Below, piece by piece: positions 17,586 to 26,051 of a stretch of DNA of 64,000 nucleotides. The translations under genes were made by a program, and so were the position numbers. The stretch is from Methylophilaceae bacterium (GTDB lineage: Bacteria > Pseudomonadota > Gammaproteobacteria > Burkholderiales > Methylophilaceae). Where the stretch lies: positions 172,458 through 236,457 of the forward strand of contig JABFRO010000003.1 of the NCBI GenBank assembly GCA_013141125.1, read 5' to 3'. The notes under the pieces were generated by a model. That model was not told where the DNA came from and made no database searches. It worked only from the letters and a program-made list of their open reading frames with translations. Every line of letters starts with the position of its first letter. Positions within the stretch are counted from its first letter, which is position 1.

Positions 17586-20144
17586 CTATGTATTGCTTTT
17601 CCGCCACCATTTAATCATCTCAAACAGGGCGAATGTCACAAAGCCTATCAGTGCGCACAGGCCAACATCGAGTAGATGCAGTTTGCTGAAAGAAAATAAT
17701 CGGCTGAGTACGGGCAAGAAAATCACCAAGCCCATGATGGCGACAGCGCTTAAGGTGATCCACCATAAAGCCGGGTTGGACGATTGTGAAATGATCCATG
17801 CGGATCTGACCCGTGAGCGATTGGTGAAAATCAGGCCTATGCTGGAAAGAATGAGCGTGGTAAAAGTAAGCGCTCTGGCTTCTTCTGCGCCCATGCCGCG
17901 ATAAAGAGTGAGGCCGAAGATGGCCAGAACTACCACCAGCAACACCGCGCCTTGCATGAACCCCAGTTTTAAAACTTCAACATCAAACAGCCTGGCATTG
18001 GCCGCGCGTGGTGGCCGCTGCATGACATCGGCTTCTTCGGCCTCGGCTTCAAATACAATGGAACAAACCGGATCAATAATCAGTTGCAGAAAAAGAATAT
18101 GCACCGGCATCAGTACCGGCGGCCAGCCCAGCATCACAGGAATCAGCGATAAACCAATAATGGGCACATGCGCGGCGATGACAAAGGCGATGGCTTTGCG
18201 CAGATTATCAAAAATACGCCGCCCGAGTTTGACGGCGGCAATGATGGAATTGAAGTCATCATCCAGCAATACCAGTGCCGCTGATTCCCGCGCCACATCG
18301 GTGCCGCGCCCGCCCATGGCAATGCCGATGTGCGCGGCTTTCAAGGCAGGCGCATCATTCACGCCATCGCCGGTCATGGCGACGATTTCACCGCTGCTTT
18401 TAAAGGCATTCACCAGCCGCAGTTTTTGTTCTGGCACCACGCGGCAAAATATATTGACGCGCTGGATGCGGTTTTGTAGATCGGCATCAGACAAGCTATC
18501 CAGCTCGGTGCCGGTGATAACGCCAGCAGGCGATTGCAGACCAATCTGGTGCGCGATATTCAGCGCGGTGGCCGGATAATCGCCGGTAATCATCACCACT
18601 CGTAATCCGGCGCTATGACTTTCCCGGATGGCGGCCGCTACTGCGGGGCGTATAGGGTCGGCCAGGGCGATTAAGCCAAGAAACTGGAAAGCAAAATCAT
18701 GCTGAATCTGTGGCAGCGTTTCTTGCTTGAAGGCGGCTTTTGCTACGGCCAAAACGCGCAATCCCTGCTCGGCCAGTGTATTGACCTGCTGCATGATGTT
18801 TTGCGCGGCTGCGGCCGGCATGTGGCATAAATCCACAATCGCTTCTGGCGCACCTTTGGCGGCGATGATGTATTGCGCATTGTCGGGTGATTGCCAAACG
18901 CGCGACATGGCGAGCAGCTCCTTGGATAGCGGATATTCTTCCACCAGTTGCCATGCGCCGTGCCAATGCTCGGTTGCGGCCAGCAGCTGCAAGCCGCTTT
19001 CGCGTATGGCCATTTCCATGGGGTCGAAGGGGTCGCGATGGCTGGCTAGTACGGCGAATTCCAGTGTGGAATGAAAGGTTTCCGGCAGATTTTGTTGCAG
19101 GGTGCCGATTTCAATTATTTGATCGTCAGCCACCATTTGTGCCAGTGCCATTTTGTTTTGCGTCAGCGTGCCGGTTTTGTCTACACACAACACGGTGGCC
19201 GCACCCAGCATTTCAATCGCGGGAACATGCCGCGTCAGCACGTTTTTTTGCGCCATACGCCATGCGCCAAGCCCCATGAAAATGGTCAGCACTACTGGCA
19301 GCTCTTCCGGCAAAATCGCCATGGCCAGCGTAATGCCCGCCAAAAATCCGCTTAGCCAATCACCGCGCATTGCACCGTACCACAGCGCCACAATCGCGGC
19401 CAGTGTAAAGCCTGCCCAGGAGGCACGTTTCACCACTTGTTCTATTTCTGTTTGTATATGCGTGGTTTCAGCAGTGATGGATGACAATGCCAGGCCGATG
19501 CGACCGATGGCGGTATTGCCACCAGTGGCCATTACCTGTGCCCAGCCTTTGCCTTGCACTACCAAGGTGCCGGAAAACAGATAAGGCAAATCATCGCCGC
19601 CGGGTTTGATTTGATTCTGAGTCTCTAGTTGTTTGTTATCACCCGCCAATTTGCGCACCGGAACCGATTCGCCCGTCAGCAAGGCCTCATCCACGGTCAG
19701 GCTGGTGCATTGCAGAAGAACGGCATCCGCCGGAACGCGGTCGCCTTCTACCAGAATGATGATGTCGTCACGCACCACTTCACGCCCGGGTATGCGCTGC
19801 TGCTGACCGTTTCTGATGACACAAGCACGCGGGCTGGATAGATTTTTCAAGGCTTCCAGCGCGCGTTCGGTTTTGCGCTGCTGAATGAAGGTAATGCTCA
19901 TGACTACCAGCACAAAGCCCAGTAGCATCAAGGCCTCTTGCCGGTCACCCAGCAACAAATAAATGGCACCGCAAGCCACCAGCAACATGAACATGGGTTC
20001 GCGGCCTATGGAAAACGCAATCATCCACACGCTGCGCGGTTTGGCTGAAGGCAAGTCGTTATAGCCTTCTTCTTGCAGCCGTTTTGAAGCCTGAGCGTCG
20101 GTCAGGCCGGAGCTTGAATCAATATGCGATGGCGCAGGTGTCAT
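17586..20144 (-). CDS. Cation-transporting P-type ATPase (P2A-like)
   Basis: An 852-residue inner-membrane pump. Order: N-terminal cation-ATPase domain (LTDAQASKRLQEEGYNDLP), membrane hairpins, actuator motif LTGESVPVRK (about 160), the segment AILPEELPVVLTIFMGLGAW in the membrane, phosphorylation site CVDKTGTLTQNKM (aspartate about 320), hinge MTGDGVNDAPALKAAHIGIA (about 590), and C-terminal membrane helices. The layout fits P2 ATPases that move Ca2+ or similar ions. The fourth-helix motif reads PEELP where Ca2+ pumps often have PEGLP, so the ion is uncertain. It is transcribed towards the flagellar genes and shows no functional link with them. Confidence 0.85.
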   Translation of the reverse strand: MTPAPSHIDSSSGLTDAQASKRLQEEGYNDLPSAKPRSVWMIAFSIGREPMFMLLVACGAIYLLLGDRQEALMLLGFVLVVMSITFIQQRKTERALEALKNLSSPRACVIRNGQQQRIPGREVVRDDIIILVEGDRVPADAVLLQCTSLTVDEALLTGESVPVRKLAGDNKQLETQNQIKPGGDDLPYLFSGTLVVQGKGWAQVMATGGNTAIGRIGLALSSITAETTHIQTEIEQVVKRASWAGFTLAAIVALWYGAMRGDWLSGFLAGITLAMAILPEELPVVLTIFMGLGAWRMAQKNVLTRHVPAIEMLGAATVLCVDKTGTLTQNKMALAQMVADDQIIEIGTLQQNLPETFHSTLEFAVLASHRDPFDPMEMAIRESGLQLLAATEHWHGAWQLVEEYPLSKELLAMSRVWQSPDNAQYIIAAKGAPEAIVDLCHMPAAAAQNIMQQVNTLAEQGLRVLAVAKAAFKQETLPQIQHDFAFQFLGLIALADPIRPAVAAAIRESHSAGLRVVMITGDYPATALNIAHQIGLQSPAGVITGTELDSLSDADLQNRIQRVNIFCRVVPEQKLRLVNAFKSSGEIVAMTGDGVNDAPALKAAHIGIAMGGRGTDVARESAALVLLDDDFNSIIAAVKLGRRIFDNLRKAIAFVIAAHVPIIGLSLIPVMLGWPPVLMPVHILFLQLIIDPVCSIVFEAEAEEADVMQRPPRAANARLFDVEVLKLGFMQGAVLLVVVLAIFGLTLYRGMGAEEARALTFTTLILSSIGLIFTNRSRVRSAWIISQSSNPALWWITLSAVAIMGLVIFLPVLSRLFSFSKLHLLDVGLCALIGFVTFALFEMIKWWRKSNT

Positions 20145-20198
20145 GAATAGCCTTTGCTTACATTCAGTGAGCTGAAAATTAAAACATTGTCATGTCTA

Positions 20199-20244
20199 TG
20201 GGTGGATGCACGATGCTTACCCACCCTGCACCCTGCACCCTGCA
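20199..20244. repeat. Short palindrome plus three CCCTGCA heptamers upstream of the ATPase
   Basis: Bases 20200-20226 form an imperfect palindrome (GGGTGG ... CCACCC) of the same general kind as the larger TGGGCA/TGCCCA elements elsewhere in the window. It runs into three exact tandem copies of CCCTGCA (20224-20244). The array lies 80-100 bp upstream of the ATPase start. No function is evident. Confidence 0.5.
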
Positions 20245-20291
20245 GACGTAAAGAGTACTTTGAGTCATCATTTTGGCGAGATTAATTAATT

Positions 20292-20308
20292 TTTAGTTAT
20301 AAACTTAT
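20292..20308 (+). promoter_or_regulatory. Putative sulfur-regulon operator, site A
   Basis: This 17-bp sequence fits TTTARTTATAARCWTAT, shared with sites at 27213-27229 and 29333-29349. It lies 80 bp before the DUF2292 gene that heads the porin and sulfate-binding-protein genes. The shared position upstream of sulfur genes suggests a common regulator such as a CysB-type LysR protein; that identity is inference. Confidence 0.5.
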
Positions 20309-20388
20309 GAATAAAGATTATTTTTAATTATTAAATGGTGTTGTTAAAGTGGTAAGCACAAATTATGAATTTTACATAAAGGCGCGTT

Positions 20389-20607
20389 ATGTCACATGAA
20401 ATTGCATCGCAAATCCCGGATGGCGTGCTACAGGAGATTGCGCGCGCACTGGAGCAACTGCGCTATGGCTCAATTGAGATTGTAGTGCATGAAGGCAAGG
20501 TAACACAGATTGAGCGCCGTGAAAAAATTCGATTTGGGCCAGAGCAACAAAAACTGGAGCAACAAAGAATCAAGCCTGCTGCCAGCTCTACGGTAGCCAA
20601 GCATTGA
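20389..20607 (+). CDS. DUF2292 (YezD-family) small protein
   Basis: A 72-residue protein with the DUF2292 core: QEIARALEQLRYGSIEIVVH (about residues 15-34), then EGKVTQIERREKIRF. The basic, glutamine-rich C-terminus after about residue 50 is probably disordered. Biochemical function is unknown, but members are repeatedly found with sulfate or sulfur assimilation genes, and the same holds here. It heads a run of porin, sulfate-binding protein, DUF2325 and Mop genes, and lies 80 bp after the putative sulfur operator. Downstream (20611-20652) are two small hairpins before the porin: CCGCC/GGCGG and CCGGAAAACCGG. Confidence 0.78.
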   Translation: MSHEIASQIPDGVLQEIARALEQLRYGSIEIVVHEGKVTQIERREKIRFGPEQQKLEQQRIKPAASSTVAKH

Positions 20608-20681
20608 GGCTGTAAGAGCCGCCGATTATTGGCGGACGAACCGGAAAACCGGAAGTAAGTAATAAAACCTAGGGAGTCATT

Positions 20682-22139
20682 ATGCATTACAAAAACAAGA
20701 TACTGACATCGTTATTGATTGCCAGTGGAATTATATCAACACCATTATCAGCCTTTGCCAATGATAGTTCCGAACTGGAGCAATTGCGCTCGCTAGTGCA
20801 GGAGCTGGATCAGAAAGTGCGTATTCTTGAACGAAAAGGAGAGCTGGGCGAAGAAGTTGCCGTTGCTGAAAAAAAAGCCGCGCCCGTGATTAAAGCTGAT
20901 GCAGGCAGATTCGGTTTGTCATCGGCCGATGGCAAAAACACCTTCAATCTGCACGCCTTGGTGCAGGCAGATTATCGCGCCTATGACAATTCGAGCACCA
21001 ATGCTACCGGAAGCACCGATGGCTGGCTGATACGCAAGGCACGTACCGGCATTGATGGCACTTTGTTTGGTTGGGTCAATTACAGAATTACACCTGAGTT
21101 TGCCGGTTCCGGCCCAGTGTTAATGGATGCCTATGTTGATTTGAATTACAAACCCTGGCTCAAGTTGCGTGCCGGACGTTACAAACCCTTTGTTGGTTTG
21201 GCGCGCTTGCAAGGTGATTCCGATGGCAAATTTCTGGAACATAGTTTTGTCACCGGTTTTGTACCGCAGCGTGATATAGGAGCCAGCATATTTGGTGATT
21301 TATTTGGCGGCAAACTGAGTTATGCCTTGGGTTATAACAACGGCACACCTGATGGTTCCGGCACCGAATATCCGAGCAGTGAACCCGGCGGCAATGGCAA
21401 GGAGGTCACCGGGCGTTTATTCGCACAGCCGTTCAAGGGTGAAGACCATGTGTTGGCCGGCCTGGGCTTTGGTTTTGCAGGCACCACCATAACCCAGGCA
21501 GGCAGTCAAACCAGTACACAACTTTCTGCTTACAAGGCTTTCGGTCAGAGTAATTTCTTTAGTTACAGTGCAGCTTCAGCAGCTGGGGTAACTCCAGCTA
21601 CAACTGCCACCGTAGCAGACGGTGAGCGCACGCGTTGGACACCCCAGCTGTATTACTACTATGGGCCATTCGGCCTGATGACGGAATATGTACATGAAAC
21701 ACAGGGTGTTACGCGTAGTACCAATCACAAGGTGTTGAGCAACGATGCCTGGCAGGCCACGTTTTCTTATGTGCTGACAGGTGAAGATGCCTCTTATGGC
21801 ACGGTTAATCCCAAGCAGGCATTTAGCCCTAACAGCGGTGGCTGGGGTGCATGGGAAGTGGTGGCGCGAGTGAATGGTGTAAGTTTTGATGACAATGCCT
21901 TCATCGGCACGTCTGCGACGCGTCTGGCGGATATTTCAAAATCTGCAAAATCAGCTACGGCCTATGGTGCGGGAATCAACTGGTATATCAACAATTACAC
22001 CCGTTTCGGCTTTGACTATGAGCACACGGAATTTGAGGGTGGTGGCGTTGGCAGCACAGCAAATGCTGTAGGCATCACCAAGCTCGTCAATAAAAAAGAC
22101 GAAAACACAGTGATTGGCCGTCTGCAAGTGGCCTTTTAA
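20682..22139 (+). CDS. OprO/OprP-type anion-selective outer-membrane porin
   Basis: A 485-residue porin. A signal peptide (about residues 1-26, ending SAFA) precedes a short coiled coil (LEQLRSLVQELDQKVRILER) typical of OprO/P-like porins, then a beta-barrel ending in Phe (GRLQVAF). Barrel landmarks include LMDAYVDLNYKPWLKLRAGR and YKPFVGLARLQGDSDGKFLE. The classical members pass phosphate or polyphosphate. Its place between a DUF2292 gene and a sulfate-binding-protein gene, behind the putative sulfur operator, suggests sulfate or organosulfonate uptake here (inference). RBS GGGAG precedes the ATG. A clear terminator follows, so the binding-protein gene may also need its own promoter. Confidence 0.85.
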   Translation: MHYKNKILTSLLIASGIISTPLSAFANDSSELEQLRSLVQELDQKVRILERKGELGEEVAVAEKKAAPVIKADAGRFGLSSADGKNTFNLHALVQADYRAYDNSSTNATGSTDGWLIRKARTGIDGTLFGWVNYRITPEFAGSGPVLMDAYVDLNYKPWLKLRAGRYKPFVGLARLQGDSDGKFLEHSFVTGFVPQRDIGASIFGDLFGGKLSYALGYNNGTPDGSGTEYPSSEPGGNGKEVTGRLFAQPFKGEDHVLAGLGFGFAGTTITQAGSQTSTQLSAYKAFGQSNFFSYSAASAAGVTPATTATVADGERTRWTPQLYYYYGPFGLMTEYVHETQGVTRSTNHKVLSNDAWQATFSYVLTGEDASYGTVNPKQAFSPNSGGWGAWEVVARVNGVSFDDNAFIGTSATRLADISKSAKSATAYGAGINWYINNYTRFGFDYEHTEFEGGGVGSTANAVGITKLVNKKDENTVIGRLQVAF

Positions 22140-22154
22140 TTTTGGCATAAGGCC

Positions 22155-22197
22155 AGTGCGGCTGGCTTAAATGGAAAGTCTCAGCCGCACTTTTTTG
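22155..22197 (+). terminator. Rho-independent terminator after the porin
   Basis: The stem AGTGCGGCTG (22155-22164) pairs with CAGCCGCACT (22182-22191), with a 17-base loop and six Ts following. It lies 16 bp after the porin stop. Confidence 0.88.
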
Positions 22198-22248
22198 ATT
22201 CTTGCCAAGCACGCATTTATTAACACAATTATTAAAAGGGATTAACAC

Positions 22249-23253
22249 ATGAAAAAATCATTATTACAACTGGCGTTGCTCGGCACACTGGGTTTTGCTT
22301 CACTGGCGACAAGTGCGGCTGAAATCACGCTGCTGAATGTTTCTTACGATCCAACCCGTGAGCTGTATCAGGAATTTAACGCCGCATTTGCCAAACATTG
22401 GCTGGCAAAAACCGGCGATAAAGTCACGGTTAAAGCCTCACACGGCGGTTCCGGCAAACAGGCACGCGCCATTATTGACGGTCTGGATGGTGATGTAGCG
22501 ACACTGGCCTTGGCCTATGACGTGGATCAACTTTACGAAAAAGGCAAACTGATTCCCAAGGATTGGCAAAAACGGCTGAAGAACAACAGCTCGCCTTATA
22601 CCTCAACCATCGTGTTTTTGGTGCGCAAAGGTAACCCGAAGAAAATCAAGGATTGGAATGACGTGGTTAAACCCGGTGTTTCCGTGATTACGCCCAACCC
22701 CAAGACCTCCGGCGGTGCGCGTTGGAATTATCTGGCTGCCTGGGCTTATGCCCTCAAAAACAACAATAATGATGAAGCCAAAGCCAAAGAGTTTGTAGGC
22801 AAATTGTTAAAGAATGTGCCGGTGCTGGATACCGGTGCGCGTGGCTCTACCACTACATTTGTGGAACGCGGCATTGGCGATGTATTGCTGGCCTGGGAAA
22901 ACGAAGCTTATCTGGCGCTGAAGGAATTTGGCCCGGAAAAGTTTGAAATTGTGAGTCCTTCACTTTCTATTTTGGCTGAACCGCCAGTAACGGTGGTAGA
23001 TAAAGTGGTGGATAAGCGTAAAACCCGCGCTGTTGCCACGGCTTATCTGGAATATCTCTACAGCGATGAAGGTCAGGAAATTGCCGCGAAGAACTTCTAT
23101 CGCCCAATTTCTCCTGCCGTTGCCAAGAAGTATGAAAAGAGTTTTGCAAAAATCAATTTGATTACCATTGATGATGTATTTGGCGGCTGGGCAAAAGCGC
23201 AAAAAACGCATTTTTCTGATGGCGGTACGTTTGATCAGGTTTATGCGAAGTAA
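22249..23253 (+). CDS. sbp: Periplasmic sulfate-binding protein (first copy)
   Basis: A 334-residue solute-binding protein for the CysTWA-type sulfate/thiosulfate ABC importer. The signal peptide ends near TSAAE (about residue 24). The family motifs [20 protein letters not shown] in native form ([16 protein letters not shown]), then [55 protein letters not shown] and a C-terminal [20 protein letters not shown] are all present. RBS AAGGG precedes the ATG. It is a close paralogue of the protein at 29437-30420. No permease or ATPase subunit gene lies in the window, so the transporter core must be elsewhere. Confidence 0.95.
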   Translation: MKKSLLQLALLGTLGFASLATSAAEITLLNVSYDPTRELYQEFNAAFAKHWLAKTGDKVTVKASHGGSGKQARAIIDGLDGDVATLALAYDVDQLYEKGKLIPKDWQKRLKNNSSPYTSTIVFLVRKGNPKKIKDWNDVVKPGVSVITPNPKTSGGARWNYLAAWAYALKNNNNDEAKAKEFVGKLLKNVPVLDTGARGSTTTFVERGIGDVLLAWENEAYLALKEFGPEKFEIVSPSLSILAEPPVTVVDKVVDKRKTRAVATAYLEYLYSDEGQEIAAKNFYRPISPAVAKKYEKSFAKINLITIDDVFGGWAKAQKTHFSDGGTFDQVYAK

Positions 23254-23353
23254 GTAGAGGGGTAGGGTGGGCAACGCTGTTTTGCCCACCTTCAACCATC
23301 AAATTAACATCGTCTTTAAATAAACGTGGGCAAAACAGCGTTGCCCACTCTAC
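23254..23353. repeat. 100-bp inverted-repeat (MITE-like) element
   Basis: A 23-bp sequence at 23267-23289 (GTGGGCAACGCTG ... TTGCCCAC) recurs as its exact reverse complement at 23326-23348. The ends are GTAGAG and CTCTAC. Each arm is itself partly palindromic (GTGGGCAA/TTGCCCAC). Related elements lie at 34358-34432 and 37809-37889. Located between sbp and the DUF2325 gene, it may end or stabilise the sbp transcript. Confidence 0.75.
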
Positions 23354-23375
23354 AAAATCTGAAGGGAGCAATAGC

Positions 23376-23750
23376 ATGAGTAAAGCCTTGGTAGTGGGTG
23401 GTGACATGATAGATGGCATCAGGCAAGTGTTGACGGGGCATGGCATTGACGGCATTACGCATTGGTCAGGGCGCAAGGTGGGGGATGGCAATAAAATTAT
23501 CCCGCAAGATGTCAAGCTGATTGTGTTGGTGACCGACTGGATCAGTCATTCACTTACCAAAAAAATCAAACTTAATGCAGCCAAGCGCGGTGTACGCGTG
23601 GTGTATACGCCCAATGGCTCGGCCACTTTACAAGCCAGACTTGATCGTATCAGCCAGGATACGGCTACGGAGGGCGAATGTAGAAGCCTAATAAACAACA
23701 TCTTGGGTTTGCTCATTCGGTCAAAAATTTTGATCGAAAGATATAGCTGA
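23376..23750 (+). CDS. DUF2325 domain protein
   Basis: A 124-residue protein of the DUF2325 family. The start KALVVGGDMIDGIRQVLTGH and the middle DVKLIVLVTDWISHSLTKKI, then NAAKRGVRVVYTPNGSATL, match the Rossmann-like family core. The last 35 residues are divergent. Function is unknown. Family members occur next to metal or anion uptake genes, and here it lies between a sulfate-binding protein and a Mop/TOBE protein in the sulfur region. The RBS GAAGGGAG precedes the ATG. It could be a small regulator or accessory protein of anion uptake; nothing in the sequence fixes this. Confidence 0.7.
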   Translation: MSKALVVGGDMIDGIRQVLTGHGIDGITHWSGRKVGDGNKIIPQDVKLIVLVTDWISHSLTKKIKLNAAKRGVRVVYTPNGSATLQARLDRISQDTATEGECRSLINNILGLLIRSKILIERYS

Positions 23751-23751
23751 A

Positions 23752-23805
23752 AGCGAGTGCAGTCTTGATGCTGCCTTGGGCGGCTGTATCAAAACTGCAC
23801 TTGCT
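23752..23805 (+). terminator. Long hairpin between DUF2325 and Mop genes
   Basis: AGCGAGTGCAGTCTTGAT (23752-23769) pairs with ATCAAAACTGCACTTGCT (23788-23805) at 16 of 18 positions, around an 18-base loop. The 3' side is T-rich (GTTTACCTTTAC) without a clean T-run. It may be a terminator for the DUF2325 transcript or a leader structure of the Mop gene 38 bp downstream. Confidence 0.5.
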
Positions 23806-23842
23806 GTTTACCTTTACTTGCTCAACATTTCAGGAGTTAATC

Positions 23843-24058
23843 ATGGCTATTCAAGCAATCAATGTGCGTAATCAGTTTCGTGGACGTATCAAGGAAATCG
23901 TGCTGGGTTCTGTAGTTTCTGAAGTGGACGTGGAAACTGCGATTGGCCTGGTGACTTCGATTATTTCAACCAGGTCGGTGAATGATCTTAATCTGCAAGT
24001 GGGTACAGAAGTTTTGGCTCTGATTAAAGCCACGGAAGTAAGTATTGCCAAAGTTTAG
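23843..24058 (+). CDS. Molbindin-like single Mop/TOBE-domain protein
   Basis: A 71-residue protein made of one TOBE (Mop) domain: INVRNQFRGRIKEIVLGSVV, then SEVDVETAIGLVTSIISTRS, then LQVGTEVLALIKATEVSIAK. Such molbindins assemble into hexamers that bind molybdate, tungstate or related oxyanions in the cytoplasm; sulfate can compete at these sites. The ATG at 23843 follows AGGAG at 23832-23836; an upstream in-frame start would add residues inside the hairpin region and is unlikely. Its place among sulfate uptake genes suggests it buffers oxyanions that enter through the sulfate route (inference). Confidence 0.85.
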   Translation: MAIQAINVRNQFRGRIKEIVLGSVVSEVDVETAIGLVTSIISTRSVNDLNLQVGTEVLALIKATEVSIAKV

Positions 24059-24112
24059 AGTAGGGCGGGCAATTTCCTAGCAAAACCAGAATTGCGGAAT
24101 GTTTCATGAAAT

Positions 24113-24151
24113 AAAAATGGCGCGGCTCAATAAAGAGACCGCGCCATTTTT
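24113..24151. terminator. Bidirectional terminator between Mop and cysteine desulfurase genes
   Basis: AATGGCGCGG (24116-24125) pairs with CCGCGCCATT (24139-24148). A-run before and T-run after the stem make it active on both strands. It lies between the convergent Mop and desulfurase genes. Confidence 0.9.
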
Positions 24152-24176
24152 ATTGCCAATTATTAATCAGTGACGA

Positions 24177-26051
24177 TTAATAACCATTTCTACCACTTTG
24201 CACACGCCTAATCGCCGCGACTAGCGCATCAACATCGGCATGATTGTTATACAGCGCCAAGGAGGGCCGCACGGTAGTTTCTACACCAAAACGACGCAAA
24301 ATCGGCTGCGCGCAGTGGTGGCCGGAGCGTACCGCAATGCCTTCGCGATTGAGCGCGGCACCTATTTCTTCGCTCTTGTGTCCTTTTAGAGTGAAGGATA
24401 AGACGCTGGCTTTTTCCTTTGCTGTGCCTATCAAGCATAAGCCCGGTATTTCACACATCGCTGCTGTAGCATATTCTAAAAGCGCATGCTCATAGCGATG
24501 GATGTTATAAATGCCGATGCGTTCCACGTAGTCAATCGCAGCGCCTAACCCAACTGCATCGGCGATATTGCCGGTGCCTGCTTCAAACTTGGCAGGGGCG
24601 GCGTGATAGATGGTTTTTTCAAACGTCACATCCTGAATCATGTTGCCGCCGCCTTGCCAGGCGGGCATGGCTTCCAGCACTTCTGCCTTGCCGTATAAAG
24701 CGCCTATGCCGGTAGGGCCAAACACCTTGTGACCGGAGAAAACAAACCAGTCACAATCCAGAGTTTGCACATCAGCGCGCATGTGCGAAACCGATTGCGC
24801 GCCATCCACCAAAACGCGAGCGCCAACACGATGAGCCATTTCCACCATTTTCTTGGCGGGTGTGACGGTGCCAAGTGCGTTGGAAACTTGCGTGAACGAC
24901 ACCAGCTTGGTACGCGAGGTCAGCAGCTTTTGATACTCTTCCAGCAATACCTGGCCATCGTTATCCACCGGGGCTACACGCAGCTTGGCACCTTTTGCCG
25001 TGCATAGCTGTTGCCATGGCACGATATTGGCGTGATGTTCCAGCCAGGTAATGACAATTTCATCACCTTCACCTATGTTTTGCCAGCCCCAACTTTTGGC
25101 TACCAGATTGATGGCTTCGGTGGTGCCGCGCACGAATATCACTTCGTCCACGGAGGGCGCATTAATGAAGTGGCGGATTTTCTCGCGTGCACCTTCATAA
25201 GCATCGGTGGCGCGCGCTGCCAACTCATGTGCGGCGCGGTGGATATTGGAGTTCTCGTGCTCGTAAAAATACGAGAGCCGGTCTATCACCGATTGCGGCT
25301 TTTGCGTAGTGGCCGCGTTATCCAGCCAGATCAACGGCTTGCCATGCACGTGTTCTTTCAGGATAGGAAAGTCACGGCGTATGGCGTTGATGTCAAACGG
25401 CGGATGTGCGCTTGTGTTTGCTGGTACTTGTAATGACTCTGACGCTTGTGAGCCATTGCGCGGTGAAATTGATTCATCCAAAAAATAATAGGATGAACCT
25501 TGCGCTGGTCTGGCGATGTTTGGCGCTTTAGTCGTATTGCTAACACTGTCTGCAGTTTTGGGCACTGAAAACAAATCACGCAAATTCGCTTCAAAAGGCA
25601 GCGGAATACCTGACAGAGAAGTCACCGCAAGCGGTGAGCCATTATCCAGTACAGATTGCCCTTGCGTATAGTTTTCAACATAAGCGGGACCACGGGCTGA
25701 AACGCTGTCACGCGCTGACGCTGGCTTTTCAGCAGAAATACCCGTTTGGCTGAAGTTGGAAGTTTCCAGCGGCGCACTGGCTTGCGTGAGGCTTTGCAAG
25801 GTGCGCAGGGCATCTTCAAACGGTAACTGTGCGGGTAGCGGGGATGCCCCCAATGGTGAGTTTAAGGGCACGTTGCCGGTGTTTACGGTTGATGGCAAAC
25901 TTGCCACGCCACCTTGAGTCGGTGGAGCAGAAAACAATTCGTTTGCCAGTTGCGCTATAAGTCCCACATCCAGTACGCCCGCATCAGGTGTAAAGCCAGA
26001 AGTCCCACCTGCAACGCCAGGAATCAGATTTTCAAACTCACTTGTACTCAT
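24177..26051 (-). CDS. Cysteine desulfurase with N-terminal encapsulin-cargo extension
   Basis: A 624-residue protein; SufS-type enzymes have about 410. Residues about 224-624 are the class V PLP enzyme, starting FDINAIRRDFPIL. The Schiff-base lysine is in FSGHKVFGPTGIG (about 437) and the catalytic cysteine in RSGHHCAQP (about 578). It removes sulfur from cysteine as enzyme-bound persulfide. The first 223 residues are Pro/Ser/Thr-rich and look disordered, with short conserved-looking blocks LIAQLANELFSAPP (about 29-42) and SSYYFLDES (about 185-193). Such extensions load the enzyme into family 2A encapsulins. Its start overlaps the shell gene by 14 bp. It is therefore the cargo of that shell rather than a general Suf enzyme. 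Confidence 0.92.
   Translation of the reverse strand: MSTSEFENLIPGVAGGTSGFTPDAGVLDVGLIAQLANELFSAPPTQGGVASLPSTVNTGNVPLNSPLGASPLPAQLPFEDALRTLQSLTQASAPLETSNFSQTGISAEKPASARDSVSARGPAYVENYTQGQSVLDNGSPLAVTSLSGIPLPFEANLRDLFSVPKTADSVSNTTKAPNIARPAQGSSYYFLDESISPRNGSQASESLQVPANTSAHPPFDINAIRRDFPILKEHVHGKPLIWLDNAATTQKPQSVIDRLSYFYEHENSNIHRAAHELAARATDAYEGAREKIRHFINAPSVDEVIFVRGTTEAINLVAKSWGWQNIGEGDEIVITWLEHHANIVPWQQLCTAKGAKLRVAPVDNDGQVLLEEYQKLLTSRTKLVSFTQVSNALGTVTPAKKMVEMAHRVGARVLVDGAQSVSHMRADVQTLDCDWFVFSGHKVFGPTGIGALYGKAEVLEAMPAWQGGGNMIQDVTFEKTIYHAAPAKFEAGTGNIADAVGLGAAIDYVERIGIYNIHRYEHALLEYATAAMCEIPGLCLIGTAKEKASVLSFTLKGHKSEEIGAALNREGIAVRSGHHCAQPILRRFGVETTVRPSLALYNNHADVDALVAAIRRVQSGRNGY

Noticed and set aside
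17908-18579. 223-codon plus-strand frame inside the P-type ATPase
   Set aside because: Composition is Ser/Arg/Met-rich, as expected of an antisense shadow, and the ATPase on the minus strand has all its motifs.
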